In this document: piece after piece, positions 1 through 8,781 of the stretch
Layout of the letters: every line of letters starts with the position of its first letter
Numbering within the stretch: position 1 is the first letter of the stretch
NCBI RefSeq assembly: GCF_002210095.1
Contig: NZ_AQQR01000001.1
Span: forward strand, 682,001-746,000
DNA from: Marinibacterium profundimaris
GTDB lineage: Bacteria > Pseudomonadota > Alphaproteobacteria > Rhodobacterales > Rhodobacteraceae
Length of the DNA: 64,000 nucleotides
Direction of reading: 5' to 3'
Notes under the pieces: model-generated
What the model was told of the DNA's origin: nothing
Seen by the model: the letters and a program-made list of their open reading frames with translations, nothing else
Database searches by the model: none
Translations under genes and position numbers: made by a program

Positions 1-800
1 GCTATTTCGGCGCCATCGTCGGGCCGGTGGCCAACCGCATCGCGGGCGGCACGGCCGAGCTGGACGGCACGCGCCACGATTTCGAGAAGAACGAGGCCGG
101 GCGCACCACGCTGCATGGCGGGCACATCGGCACCGATGCGCGGCTCTGGCAGCTGGAGGAGGAGAGCGACAGCCATTGCCGCCTGTCCCTGCGGCTGGCC
201 GATGGCGAGGGCGGGTTTCCGGGCAACCGGGTGCTGTCGGCCGAGTACCGGCTGGGCGATGACGGTGCGCTGACGCTGACGCTGACGGCTGTCAGCGATG
301 CGCCGACTTGGATGAACCTGGCCAATCACGCCTACTGGAACCTGACGGGCCGGGACGGGCTGGAAGATCATGCGCTGAGCATCGCCGCCTCCAGCTACCT
401 GGAGGTCGACGACCACCTGATCCCCACCGGCGCCCCGGTGCCGGTGGCGGGCACGCGCTTTGATTTCCGCGCCCCCCGCCCCGTGCGGCGCGAGGGCGAG
501 GCGATGGTCGATCACAACTTCTGCCTCGATCCCGGCGCGCGGCCGTCGCTGGTGCTGACCGGCGGTGGGCTTCGGCTTGAGATCACCACCGATGCGCCCG
601 GCGTGCAGATCTTCGACGCCACGGGCCTGACCCCCGGCCCCGGCCATGACGGGCGCCAACACGGCCCCCATGCCGGCCTCGCGATCGAGCCGCAGTTCTG
701 GCCCGATACGCCCAACCATCCCGATTACCCTTCGATCCGGCTTGACCCCGGCGCGACCTGGTCCCAGGTCAGCCGGTACCACGCCACGGTCGAGAGCTGA
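1..800 (+). CDS. Aldose 1-epimerase family protein, 5' end outside window
   Basis: The reading frame is open from the window edge (first full codon at 3) and reads YFGAIVGPVANRIAGG, the conserved N-terminal galactose-mutarotase motif, so the true start lies upstream; the GTG at 27 is internal. The NLANHAYWNL segment and the later DHNFCLD segment also match the aldose epimerase fold. The family interconverts alpha and beta anomers of free sugars in the cytoplasm. It is followed after 22 bp by a keto-deoxy-sugar-acid dehydratase and then a semialdehyde dehydrogenase, so it probably feeds the correct anomer of L-arabinose or a similar sugar to a dehydrogenase outside the window. Family is certain; substrate is inferred from neighbours. 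Confidence 0.88.
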   Translation, partial: YFGAIVGPVANRIAGGTAELDGTRHDFEKNEAGRTTLHGGHIGTDARLWQLEEESDSHCRLSLRLADGEGGFPGNRVLSAEYRLGDDGALTLTLTAVSDAPTWMNLANHAYWNLTGRDGLEDHALSIAASSYLEVDDHLIPTGAPVPVAGTRFDFRAPRPVRREGEAMVDHNFCLDPGARPSLVLTGGGLRLEITTDAPGVQIFDATGLTPGPGHDGRQHGPHAGLAIEPQFWPDTPNHPDYPSIRLDPGATWSQVSRYHATVES

Positions 801-822
801 GCAGAGAAAAGGACGATTGCCC

Positions 823-1740
823 ATGAAATCCCCCCTGACAGGCATCCTGCCCGTGGCGCCCACACCGTTTCACGCCGATGGCCGCGTGGACGAAGAGGGC
901 ATGCGCCGTGTGCTCGACTGCATGATCGACCAGGGCGTCGACGCGATCTGCATCCTGGCGAATTATTCAGAGCAGTTCCTGCTGTCCGATGCCGAACGCG
1001 ACCTGCTGATGAAGATCAGCCTTGAGCATGTCGCCGGCCGGGTGCCGGTGATTGCCACCATCAGCCATTTCGCGACCGAGGTGGTCACCGCCCGGGCGAA
1101 GGCGGCCGAGGCGATGGGCGCGGCCATGGTGATGATGATGCCGCCCTATCACGGTGTGGGCCTGGTCCCGGCCGAGGCGGGCATCTTCGAGCAGTTCGCC
1201 GCCGTCTCGGATGCGATCTCGATCCCGATCATGGTGCAGGACGCGCCGCTGTCGGGTGTCTCGCTGCCCGTCCCGCTGCTGGTGCGGATGGCGAAGGAGA
1301 TCGAGAACGTCTCTTACTTCAAGATCGAAACGCCCTTTGCCGCCGACAAGCTGGCCGCGCTGATCGAGATGGGTGGCGAGCATATCGTCGGCCCCTTCGA
1401 CGGCGAAGAGGCGGTGACGCTGCTGGCCGACCTGGACGCGGGCTGCACCGGTACCATGACCTCGGCCTTGCAGCCCGAGCTGATCCGGCCCATCGTCACC
1501 GAATTCCGCGCCGGCAACGAGGCCGCCGCGCTGGAGCGCTGGCAGATGTGCCTGCCGCTGATCAACCACGAAAACCGTCAGTGCGGCCTGCGCGCCGCCA
1601 AGACGGTGATGATGGAAGGCGGCGTGATCGGATCCGATCACGTGCGTCATCCGTTGAAACCCATGTCCGACCGCACCCGCGCCCGGCTGCTTCAGCTTTC
1701 CAAAGAGCTGGACGTGATCGCGCTGCGCTGGGGCAAATAG
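823..1740 (+). CDS. 2-keto-3-deoxy-sugar-acid dehydratase (DHDPS/NAL superfamily; probably L-2-keto-3-deoxyarabonate dehydratase)
   Basis: A 305-residue class I aldolase-type TIM barrel. The start ATG at 823 follows an AAAAGGA ribosome site; longer readings would overlap the epimerase gene. The Schiff-base lysine is K167 in YFKIETP, and the substrate loop that is usually GTTGE is replaced by ANYSEQ (46-51), which I associate with L-2-keto-3-deoxyarabonate dehydratases rather than dihydrodipicolinate synthase. That enzyme makes 2-oxoglutarate semialdehyde, the substrate expected for the dehydrogenase encoded 13 bp downstream. Together they form the lower half of the non-phosphorylating (Weimberg-type) pentose route. 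A 2-keto-3-deoxy-hexonate substrate cannot be excluded. Confidence 0.85.
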   Translation: MKSPLTGILPVAPTPFHADGRVDEEGMRRVLDCMIDQGVDAICILANYSEQFLLSDAERDLLMKISLEHVAGRVPVIATISHFATEVVTARAKAAEAMGAAMVMMMPPYHGVGLVPAEAGIFEQFAAVSDAISIPIMVQDAPLSGVSLPVPLLVRMAKEIENVSYFKIETPFAADKLAALIEMGGEHIVGPFDGEEAVTLLADLDAGCTGTMTSALQPELIRPIVTEFRAGNEAAALERWQMCLPLINHENRQCGLRAAKTVMMEGGVIGSDHVRHPLKPMSDRTRARLLQLSKELDVIALRWGK

Positions 1741-1753
1741 AAAGGATCGAACG

Positions 1754-3271
1754 ATGACCACCTTCACACCGCACGGCAAGAACCTGATCGCAGGGGAATG
1801 GGTCGCCGGAGAGGCCACCTTTGCCTCCGCGCCCGTCTCGGGCCCGTCGCACAGCTTCACCGACGGCTCGCCCGCGCTGGTCGATGCCGCCGTCAAGGCC
1901 GCCGAAGAGGCGTTCTGGACCTACGGCTATTCCAGCCGCGAGGACCGCGCCGCCTTCCTGAACGCCATTGCCGACGAGATCGAGGCCCGCGGCGAGCAGA
2001 TCACCGAGATCGGCACGCAGGAAACCGGCCTGCCCGAGGCGCGCCTTCAGGGCGAGCGCGGACGGACCACCGGCCAGCTGCGCATGTTCGCCGATCACAT
2101 CATGAAGGGCGATTACCTGGACCGCCGCCATGACGAGGCGCTGCCCGACCGCGCGCCCCTGCCCCGGCCGGACCTGCGCATGGTCCAGCGCCCGATCGGC
2201 CCGGTCGCCGTCTTCGGCGCATCGAACTTCCCGCTGGCGTTCTCGACAGCGGGCGGCGACACGGCCTCGGCGCTGGCCGCCGGCTGCCCGGTTGTCGTCA
2301 AGGGACACCCGGCCCATCCCGGCACCGCCGAGATCGTGGCCGAGGCGATCCATGCGGCGGTCGCCAAGACCGGGATGCCCGCGGGCGTCTTTTCGATGGT
2401 GCACGGCGCGGCACACGAGGTCGGCGGCACGCTGGTGAAACATCCGCTGATCAAGGCGGTGGGCTTCACCGGGTCGCTGAAAGGCGGCAAGGCGCTGTTC
2501 GACCTTTGCGCGCAACGCCCCGAGCCGATCCCCTTCTTCGGCGAGCTGGGCTCGATCAACCCGATGTTCATCCTGGCCGAGGCCGCCAAGGCCCGGGGCG
2601 AGGAAATCGGCAAGGGCTGGGCCGGCTCGCTGACCATGGGCGCGGGCCAGTTCTGCACCAACCCCGGGATCGCCGTCGTGGGCCAGGGGCCGGAGGGCGA
2701 CGCCTTTGTCGCCGCCGCCAAGTCCGCCCTGGAGGAGACCGCCCCGCAGGTCATGCTGACCGACGGGATCGCATCGGCCTATCGCGACGGCAAGGCGACG
2801 TTCGACGCCTCGAACGCCGCGCGGCCGGTGATGACCAGCGAGAGCGAGGGCCGCAATGCCGCGCCGAACCTCTACGAGACGGATGTCGAGGCCTTCCTCA
2901 GCGATCATGCGCTCGAGCAGGAGGTCTTTGGCCCGCTCGGCGTGGTGATCCGCGTGGGATCGCAGGACGAGATGGTGGAGCTGGCCAAGGGCTTCGAGGG
3001 TCAGCTGACCGCGACGCTGCACATGGACGACGGCGACACCGACGCGGCGCGGCAGCTGATGCCGGTGCTGGAGCGCAAGGCGGGCCGGGTGCTGGCCAAC
3101 GGCTTCCCCACGGGGGTCGAGGTCTGCGATGCCATGGTCCATGGCGGCCCCTACCCCGCGTCGACCAACTTCGGCGCGACCTCGGTCGGGACGCTGGCGA
3201 TCCGGCGCTTCCTGCGCCCGGTCTGCTACCAGAACCTGCCCGAGGCGCTGCTGCCCGAAGACCTGCGCTGA
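1754..3271 (+). CDS. 2,5-dioxovalerate (alpha-ketoglutarate semialdehyde) dehydrogenase, NADP-type ALDH
   Basis: A 505-residue aldehyde dehydrogenase. Visible active-site elements are N158 (FGASNF), the FTGS cofactor loop (238-241), general base E264 (FGELGS) and nucleophile C301 (GAGQFCTNPG). The QFCTNPG context and close coupling to the keto-deoxy-acid dehydratase fit ketoglutaric semialdehyde dehydrogenase, which oxidises 2,5-dioxopentanoate to 2-oxoglutarate for the TCA cycle. It is the last gene of this operon: a palindromic operator-like site and a hairpin follow within 80 bp. Another semialdehyde is possible, but the gene pair makes this the best call. Confidence 0.88.
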   Translation: MTTFTPHGKNLIAGEWVAGEATFASAPVSGPSHSFTDGSPALVDAAVKAAEEAFWTYGYSSREDRAAFLNAIADEIEARGEQITEIGTQETGLPEARLQGERGRTTGQLRMFADHIMKGDYLDRRHDEALPDRAPLPRPDLRMVQRPIGPVAVFGASNFPLAFSTAGGDTASALAAGCPVVVKGHPAHPGTAEIVAEAIHAAVAKTGMPAGVFSMVHGAAHEVGGTLVKHPLIKAVGFTGSLKGGKALFDLCAQRPEPIPFFGELGSINPMFILAEAAKARGEEIGKGWAGSLTMGAGQFCTNPGIAVVGQGPEGDAFVAAAKSALEETAPQVMLTDGIASAYRDGKATFDASNAARPVMTSESEGRNAAPNLYETDVEAFLSDHALEQEVFGPLGVVIRVGSQDEMVELAKGFEGQLTATLHMDDGDTDAARQLMPVLERKAGRVLANGFPTGVEVCDAMVHGGPYPASTNFGATSVGTLAIRRFLRPVCYQNLPEALLPEDLR

Positions 3272-3284
3272 CCGCGGAAAAGCA

Positions 3285-3303
3285 GTGGTATATGGCATAC
3301 CAC
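3285..3303. promoter_or_regulatory. GntR-type palindromic operator candidate downstream of the sugar-acid operon
   Basis: GTGGTAT and ATACCAC form perfect 7-bp inverted arms around a 5-bp centre. The TGGTAT/ATACCA pattern resembles binding sites of FCD-subgroup GntR regulators, which often control sugar-acid catabolism. It lies only 14 bp after the dehydrogenase stop codon and upstream of the probable terminator, with no gene beginning nearby. The regulator is not in the window. Confidence 0.45.
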
Positions 3304-3319
3304 ATGCAGTAAACTTTTC

Positions 3320-3348
3320 GTGAACGCCTTGTGAGCAAGGGCGTTCAC
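3320..3348 (+). terminator. Hairpin after the sugar-acid operon
   Basis: GTGAACGCCTTG pairs with CAAGGGCGTTCAC (one bulged G) around a TGAG loop, giving a 12-bp stem. No long T tract follows, so it may be a weak or factor-assisted terminator or a 3' stabilising stem. Confidence 0.6.
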
Positions 3349-3822
3349 GCAATTCCAGGTGCTTGCGGCCTCCGGTCTTTCCTGACACTCTGCACAAGCT
3401 ACGACGCGGGGGGAACGGGGTGCCGCAGCACGACACGCATATCGACACGGCGCGGTTTCATGCGCTGATCGCGACGGACACCGTCCGTGCGCGTGACCTG
3501 TCGACAGCGTCGGACGTGGCCATCATCGCCGATCCCCACGCCGGTATCCGCATCCGCCGCGCGATCCGCAAGCAGACCCAGCGCGATCCCTGCAGCGCGC
3601 GCGACGTGGCCCAGACCCAGGCTCCGGCCCGGGCTTTGACCACGTGATCCGGACCGTGACCGGTCAGGCAAGGCTGCTGCCGAAACGGCAGACCTGTGCC
3701 GGGTGTCACGGCGGTCGCATAGTTTTTCGGCAGTCCTGAACGGTTTGCACTCCACAAGTGGGGTGTGACCCTTTACGCCGAGTTTCAATATCCTTCTTCG
3801 GCCCCGGGAGTAACGCGCGCCC
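3349..3822. other. Intergenic region upstream of the Mrp operon, no gene recognised
   Basis: About 470 bp with a 94-codon open frame (3363-3647, +) whose predicted protein is low complexity, rich in Arg, Asp and Ala, and like no family I know. The last 80 bp should contain the Mrp promoter. TTGCAC at about 3745 could be a -35 element, but I see no convincing -10. The Mrp ribosome site is a weak GGGAG about 13 bp before the ATG. Confidence 0.4.
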
Positions 3823-6702
3823 ATGAGCGATCAGACCCCCCTGCTACTTGTCATCGCCCTTCTGCCCTTCATAGGCGCATTGATACCCGGGCTGATGATC
3901 CGCGCCGGCCGGAATGCCTGCGCGATCTTCACCGCCGCGCCGACGGCGCTGGCCTTCATCATGCTTCTGCTGCTGGCCCCCGCGGTGTTCCGCGGCGAGG
4001 TGCTGCATTTCCGGCTGGACTGGCTGCCGCAGCTGGGGCTGCAGGCGAGCTTCTTCCTCGACGGGCTCGGGCTGCTCTTTGCCTGCATGATCACGGGCGT
4101 CGGCCTGCTGATCACGCTTTACGCGCGTTTCTACCTGTCGGGCGAGGATCCGATGGGGCAGTTCTATACCTTCCTGCTGCTGTTCCAGGGCGCGATGCTG
4201 GGCATCGTCCTGTCGGACAACATCCTGCTTCTGCTGATTTTCTGGGAGCTGACGTCGCTGTCGTCCTTCCTGCTGATCGGTTACTGGAAGCACCTGCCCG
4301 ATGGCCGCCAGGGCGCGCGCATGGCGCTGGCGGTGACCGGCGCGGGCGGGCTTGCGATGATCGGGGGGATGCTGATCCTCGGCAATATCGCGGGCAGCTA
4401 CAACCTCAGCGACATCCTGCAGGCCGGCGACGCGATCAAGGCGTCGGACTGGTACCTGCCGGCGCTGATCCTGATCCTGCTGGGCGCCTTCACCAAATCG
4501 GCGCAGTTCCCGTTCCACTTCTGGTTGCCGCATGCGATGGCCGCGCCGACGCCGGTCTCGGCCTATCTGCACAGCTCGACCATGGTGAAGGCGGGCGTCT
4601 TCCTGATGGCGCGGATGTGGCCGGCGCTGGGAGGCACGCAGGAATGGTTCTACATCGTGACCTCCGTGGGCCTGATCACCATGGTGATCGGCGCGGTCGT
4701 GGCGCTGTTCAAGGATGACCTGAAGGGGCTGCTGGCCTTCTCGACGGTCAGCCACCTTGGCCTGCTGACGGCGCTTCTGGGCTTTGCGACGCCCATGGCG
4801 GCGGTCGTCGCGGTGTTCCACATCATCAACCACATGACCTTCAAGGCCGCGCTCTTCATGACCGCCGGCATCATCGACCACGAGGCGCATACCCGCGACA
4901 TCCGCCGGCTGGGCGGCTTGCGGACCCTGATGCCGATCACCTTCGTGATCGGAACGATCGCGGCGCTGTCGATGGCGGGTGTGCCGCTGACCAACGGGTT
5001 TCTGTCGAAGGAGCTGATGCTGGAGGAGGCCTGGCACGCGCATCTGTTCGAGAACCACTACGCCGCCGCCGTCCTTGCGACGCTGGGCGCGGTGTTCTCG
5101 GTGGCCTATTCGCTGCGCTTCATCTTCCACGTCTTCTTCGGCCCCGTGCGCGACGACTACCCGCACAAGCCCCACGATCCGCCCTTCGGCATGTGGGCCG
5201 CGCCCGCGCTGCTGGTGGTCTTCGTGGTGGCCATCGGCCTCTACCCGCCGCTGGTCGAGCCGCTGGTCAAGGTGGCCGGACAGGCCGTCATCGGCGATGC
5301 CGAGATGCCCTATTTCCACCTGGCGATCTGGCATGGCGTAACGCCCGCCCTGATCATGTCGGGCATCGCCCTGGCCGTCGGTGCGATCATCCTGATCGCC
5401 TTCACCCCGGTCGACCGGCTGTGGCTGGCGCTGAAGGTCCCCTATGCCAAGGCGATGTTCGACGCGCTGATGGCGCGGCTGGTGGGCTTCAGCACCTGGC
5501 TGACCGCCGGCATGCACAACGGAGCGATCAGCCGCTATCTGGCGATCTTCACCGTGGCCACCGTCCTGCTGGGCGTGATCGCCTACATGGGCGGCGGGCT
5601 TTCGGCGCCGGATCGCACGCTGCTGCCGATCCCGCCGGTTGTCTTCATCGGCTGGGTCCTGCTGGTCGCCGGCGCGATCGCCGTCGTGGCGCTTCACCGG
5701 CACCGGTTCCGGGCGCTGGTCGTGCTGGGGATCATCGGCCTGATGATCTCGGCCGGGTTCATCTATCTCTCGGCGCCCGACCTCGCGCTGACGCAGATCT
5801 CGGTGGAGACGGTGACGATCATGCTGCTGCTGCTCGCCCTGCACTTCCTGCCGAAGGAGACCCCGAACGAAAGCGGCCAGGCCCTGCGCATCCGCGACGG
5901 GGCGATCGCCCTGGTCGCGGGCGTGGGCGTGGCGGCACTGTGTTATGCCTTCATGCTGCGCGGCGTACCGACGATCTCGGATTACCACCTGGCCAATTCG
6001 TACATCGGCGGTGGCGGCACCAACGTGGTCAACGTGATCCTCGTGGACTTCCGCGGCTACGACACCTACGGCGAGATCATCGTGCTGGGCATTGCCGGCC
6101 TGACGATCTACGCCCTGATGGAGGCGCTGCTGAACGGGCCCGCCGCACGGCGGCTGCGCAACACCGACTACAGCCAGGACCGGTCGCGCGACCGTCACCC
6201 GCTGATGATGGTGATCGCGACCCGGGTGATGATGCCCATCGCGCTGATGGTGGGGATCTACATCTTCCTGCGCGGCCACAACCAGCCGGGAGGCGGCTTT
6301 GTCGCCGGGCTTGTCGTGTCGATCGCGCTCCTGATGCAGTACATGGCCTCGGGCTTTGCCTGGACCCAGGAGCGGCAGAAGATCGAGTATCATTCGCTGA
6401 TCGGCTGGGGCGTGGTGATCGCCGGTCTGACCGGCGCAGGTGCCTGGCTGGCGGGCAAGCCCTTCCTGACCTCGGCCTATGGCTACCTGGAATTCCCGCC
6501 GATCGAGGAATTCGAATGGGCCACGGCCATTGCCTTCGACCTGGGCGTGTTCCTGACCGTGTTGGGGGCCGTGATGCTGATGCTCTACTCGCTCAGCCGG
6601 ATCGCGCGCTACGCCGGCGAGACCGTGAACGTCGAGGCCATGGACTACGACCCGACCGACCGAACCACAGACCGAACGACCGACCAGAAGGAGGCGCGCT
6701 GA
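3823..6702 (+). CDS. mrpA: Na+(K+)/H+ antiporter subunit A with fused MrpB domain
   Basis: A 959-residue polytopic inner-membrane protein. The N-terminal two thirds is NuoL/ND5-like, with the proton-channel segments FTKSAQFPFHFWLP (K225) and SSTMVKAG (K256). The C-terminal part from about residue 790 (TRVMMPIALMVGIYIF, then GHNQPGGGF) is the MrpB domain. This A+B fusion is the PhaAB arrangement known from rhizobia and relatives, and explains why no separate mrpB follows. Mrp complexes exchange cytoplasmic Na+ or K+ for protons and support pH and salt tolerance. It is the first gene of a tight six-gene operon; the next start overlaps or abuts the stop. Confidence 0.95.
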   Translation: MSDQTPLLLVIALLPFIGALIPGLMIRAGRNACAIFTAAPTALAFIMLLLLAPAVFRGEVLHFRLDWLPQLGLQASFFLDGLGLLFACMITGVGLLITLYARFYLSGEDPMGQFYTFLLLFQGAMLGIVLSDNILLLLIFWELTSLSSFLLIGYWKHLPDGRQGARMALAVTGAGGLAMIGGMLILGNIAGSYNLSDILQAGDAIKASDWYLPALILILLGAFTKSAQFPFHFWLPHAMAAPTPVSAYLHSSTMVKAGVFLMARMWPALGGTQEWFYIVTSVGLITMVIGAVVALFKDDLKGLLAFSTVSHLGLLTALLGFATPMAAVVAVFHIINHMTFKAALFMTAGIIDHEAHTRDIRRLGGLRTLMPITFVIGTIAALSMAGVPLTNGFLSKELMLEEAWHAHLFENHYAAAVLATLGAVFSVAYSLRFIFHVFFGPVRDDYPHKPHDPPFGMWAAPALLVVFVVAIGLYPPLVEPLVKVAGQAVIGDAEMPYFHLAIWHGVTPALIMSGIALAVGAIILIAFTPVDRLWLALKVPYAKAMFDALMARLVGFSTWLTAGMHNGAISRYLAIFTVATVLLGVIAYMGGGLSAPDRTLLPIPPVVFIGWVLLVAGAIAVVALHRHRFRALVVLGIIGLMISAGFIYLSAPDLALTQISVETVTIMLLLLALHFLPKETPNESGQALRIRDGAIALVAGVGVAALCYAFMLRGVPTISDYHLANSYIGGGGTNVVNVILVDFRGYDTYGEIIVLGIAGLTIYALMEALLNGPAARRLRNTDYSQDRSRDRHPLMMVIATRVMMPIALMVGIYIFLRGHNQPGGGFVAGLVVSIALLMQYMASGFAWTQERQKIEYHSLIGWGVVIAGLTGAGAWLAGKPFLTSAYGYLEFPPIEEFEWATAIAFDLGVFLTVLGAVMLMLYSLSRIARYAGETVNVEAMDYDPTDRTTDRTTDQKEAR

Positions 6703-6703
6703 C

Positions 6704-7066
6704 ATGGAATTGCTTGTTGCCAGCGCCGTCGGCGTGCTGACCGCCGGAGGGGTCTACCTGATCCTGCGGCTGCGCGCCTTCCCCGTGATCCTCGGCCTGT
6801 CGCTGCTGTCCTACGCTGTGAACGTCTTCCTGTTCTCCAGCGGAGGGCTTGCGGTGAACCTGCCGCCGATCCTCAACAAATACGCGCCCGATCAGGCCTA
6901 TACCGACCCGCTGCCCCAGGCGCTGGTGCTGACGGCGATCGTGATCTCCTTCGGGATGACGGCGCTTCTGGTGATGGTGGCGCTTGGCGCCTACCTGGAA
7001 TCCGACACCGACAAGGTGGACATGGACGCGCCTGACGCCTCCGGCGACGAGGAGACGTCCAAATGA
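6704..7066 (+). CDS. mrpC: Na+/H+ antiporter subunit C
   Basis: A 120-residue NuoK-like protein with three predicted membrane helices (about 4-22, 28-48 and 72-96). The family Glu/Asp-poor second helix (VILGLSLLSYAVNVFLF) is followed by the PDQAYTDPLPQALVLTAIVI stretch typical of MrpC. It begins one base after the mrpA stop and its stop overlaps the mrpD start (ATGA), so translation is coupled. The C-terminal acidic tail (DTDKVDMDAPD onward) is cytoplasmic. Confidence 0.95.
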   Translation: MELLVASAVGVLTAGGVYLILRLRAFPVILGLSLLSYAVNVFLFSSGGLAVNLPPILNKYAPDQAYTDPLPQALVLTAIVISFGMTALLVMVALGAYLESDTDKVDMDAPDASGDEETSK

Positions 7067-8778
7067 ACCACTGGATCATTGCTCCCGTCGTTCTGCCGGC
7101 GCTGATGGCGCCGCTGATCGCCTTCGTGATGCGCTATGACATCGTGCTGGCGCGGGCGGCCTCCTTCGTGTCGACGCTGGGCCTGCTGGCGGTGTCGATC
7201 GCGCTTCTGGTGATGGTCGGGGATGGCGACATCCTGGTCTATCGCCTGGGCGACTGGCCGGCACCCTTCGGCATCGTGCTGGTGGTCGACCGGCTGTCGG
7301 CGCTGATGGTGCTGCTGACCTCGATCCTGGCGCTGCTGACGCTGACCCATGCCGCCGCCACCGGATGGGACGCGCGGGGCCGGCATTTCCACGCCCTGTT
7401 CCAGTTCCAGCTGATGGGGATCTGCGGCGCCTTCCTGACCGGCGACATCTTCAACCTCTTCGTCTTCTTCGAAGTGCTGCTGATCGCCTCCTACGGTCTG
7501 ATGATCCATTCCGGCGGGGTCCAGAGGATCCGCGCAGGCCTGCAATACGTGGTCATCAACCTGGCGGGCTCGACCCTGTTCCTTTTCGCGCTGGGAACGC
7601 TTTATGCCTCCACCGGGACGCTGAACATCGCCGACCTGGCAGTGCGCGTGCAGGAGATCCCGGCCGAGGATGCCGCGCTGGTGCGGGTGGCGGCGATCCT
7701 GCTGATGACCGTCTTCGCGGTGAAGGCGGCGGTCTTCCCGGTGCAGTTCTGGCTGCCCGGCACCTATGCCAACGCCCCCGCCCCGGTCGCGGCGCTGTTC
7801 GCGATCATGACCAAGGTCGGCGCCTATGCCATCCTGCGGGTTCATGCGCTGGTCTTCGGGCCGCATGTGGAGGCGATGCAGGACATGCCGGGCGATCTGC
7901 TGTTCATCGGCGGCATCGTCACCGTGGCCATCGGCGCCTTCGGCGTGCTGGGCGCGCGGCGGCTGATGCCGCTGATCGCCTTCTCGGTCGTGGGCTCGAT
8001 GGGGACGCTGATCACCGCGCTGGCGGCCTTCCGGCCCGAGGCGGTGACCGCAGCGCTTTATTACCTGGTGCATTCCACCTTCGCCGCCGCGGCGCTGTTC
8101 CTGGTGGCCGACCTGGTGGTCGCGCGCCGGACCGACGACCGCCTGACGGCGCAGCCGCCGACGGTGCAGAACGGGCTTTTTGCCGCGCTGTTCTTCGGCG
8201 GGGCCATCGCCATGGCCGGGATGCCGCCGCTGTCGGGCTTCCTGGGCAAGCTGGTGATCCTCGACGCGCTGCGCGAACCGGGCGAGATCTGGGCCGCATG
8301 GGTCGCGATCCTGGCGGGGTCGCTGCTGACGATCATCGGCTTTGCCCGCGCGGGCAGCATGATCTTCTGGCGCTCCACCGCGACCGAGGCACCGGTCCCG
8401 ACCGAGGCCGCGCCCGCCCCCGATGCCACCCCCGCCACGCCGATGCAGCTTGCACCCAGCATGGCGGCGATGGCGCTGCTGGCGGCGCTGGCGGTCTTCG
8501 CCGGGCCGGTGACGCGTTACCTGCAGGGGGCGACGGACGAATTGTTCGACTATACCGCCTACGTGACAGCCGTTCTTTACGTCGACAACGAGGGCAAGGA
8601 CCTGAGCAAGGGACACGGCGATGACCATGGCGACAGCTACGGCGAAGACCATGGCGAAGAGGGATACGGCGACGACGGCCATGGCGAGGCGGACTCGCCA
8701 GAGGCCGACGAGCTGCCAGCCCATCGCGCCAACGATGCCGAGGCCCACGGGGCCGAAGCCGAGCATGTGGAGGACTAA
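7063..8778 (+). CDS. mrpD: Na+/H+ antiporter subunit D with His/Asp-rich C-terminal tail
   Basis: A 571-residue NuoM/N-like subunit with about 14 membrane helices. It shows the conserved lysine segments FAVKAAVFPVQFWLPG and AIMTKVGAY that line the proton path. After the last helix, from about residue 515, it carries an unusual hydrophilic tail of some 55 residues dominated by His, Asp, Glu and Gly (repeated GDDHGD, GEDHGE and GDDGHGE units). Ordinary MrpD proteins end soon after the membrane part. The tail could bind metal or sense pH; that is inference. The gene overlaps mrpC by 4 bp and stops 3 bp before mrpE. Confidence 0.94.
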   Translation: MNHWIIAPVVLPALMAPLIAFVMRYDIVLARAASFVSTLGLLAVSIALLVMVGDGDILVYRLGDWPAPFGIVLVVDRLSALMVLLTSILALLTLTHAAATGWDARGRHFHALFQFQLMGICGAFLTGDIFNLFVFFEVLLIASYGLMIHSGGVQRIRAGLQYVVINLAGSTLFLFALGTLYASTGTLNIADLAVRVQEIPAEDAALVRVAAILLMTVFAVKAAVFPVQFWLPGTYANAPAPVAALFAIMTKVGAYAILRVHALVFGPHVEAMQDMPGDLLFIGGIVTVAIGAFGVLGARRLMPLIAFSVVGSMGTLITALAAFRPEAVTAALYYLVHSTFAAAALFLVADLVVARRTDDRLTAQPPTVQNGLFAALFFGGAIAMAGMPPLSGFLGKLVILDALREPGEIWAAWVAILAGSLLTIIGFARAGSMIFWRSTATEAPVPTEAAPAPDATPATPMQLAPSMAAMALLAALAVFAGPVTRYLQGATDELFDYTAYVTAVLYVDNEGKDLSKGHGDDHGDSYGEDHGEEGYGDDGHGEADSPEADELPAHRANDAEAHGAEAEHVED

Positions 8779-8781
8779 GTC

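Noticed and set aside
1562-3448. Very long minus-strand open frame opposite the dehydratase and dehydrogenase genes
   Set aside because: It mirrors two strongly conserved genes. Its own protein is low complexity, rich in Arg, Gly, His and Gln, and has no family motif. GC-rich codon bias generates such frames.
3363-3647. A 94-codon plus-strand frame before the Mrp operon
   Set aside because: Low complexity, no good ribosome site and no family; it could be chance in GC-rich DNA.
3844-6705. A 953-codon minus-strand frame opposite mrpA
   Set aside because: It is the antisense of a certain membrane protein gene, and its His/Asp/Arg/Gln-rich translation has no domain.
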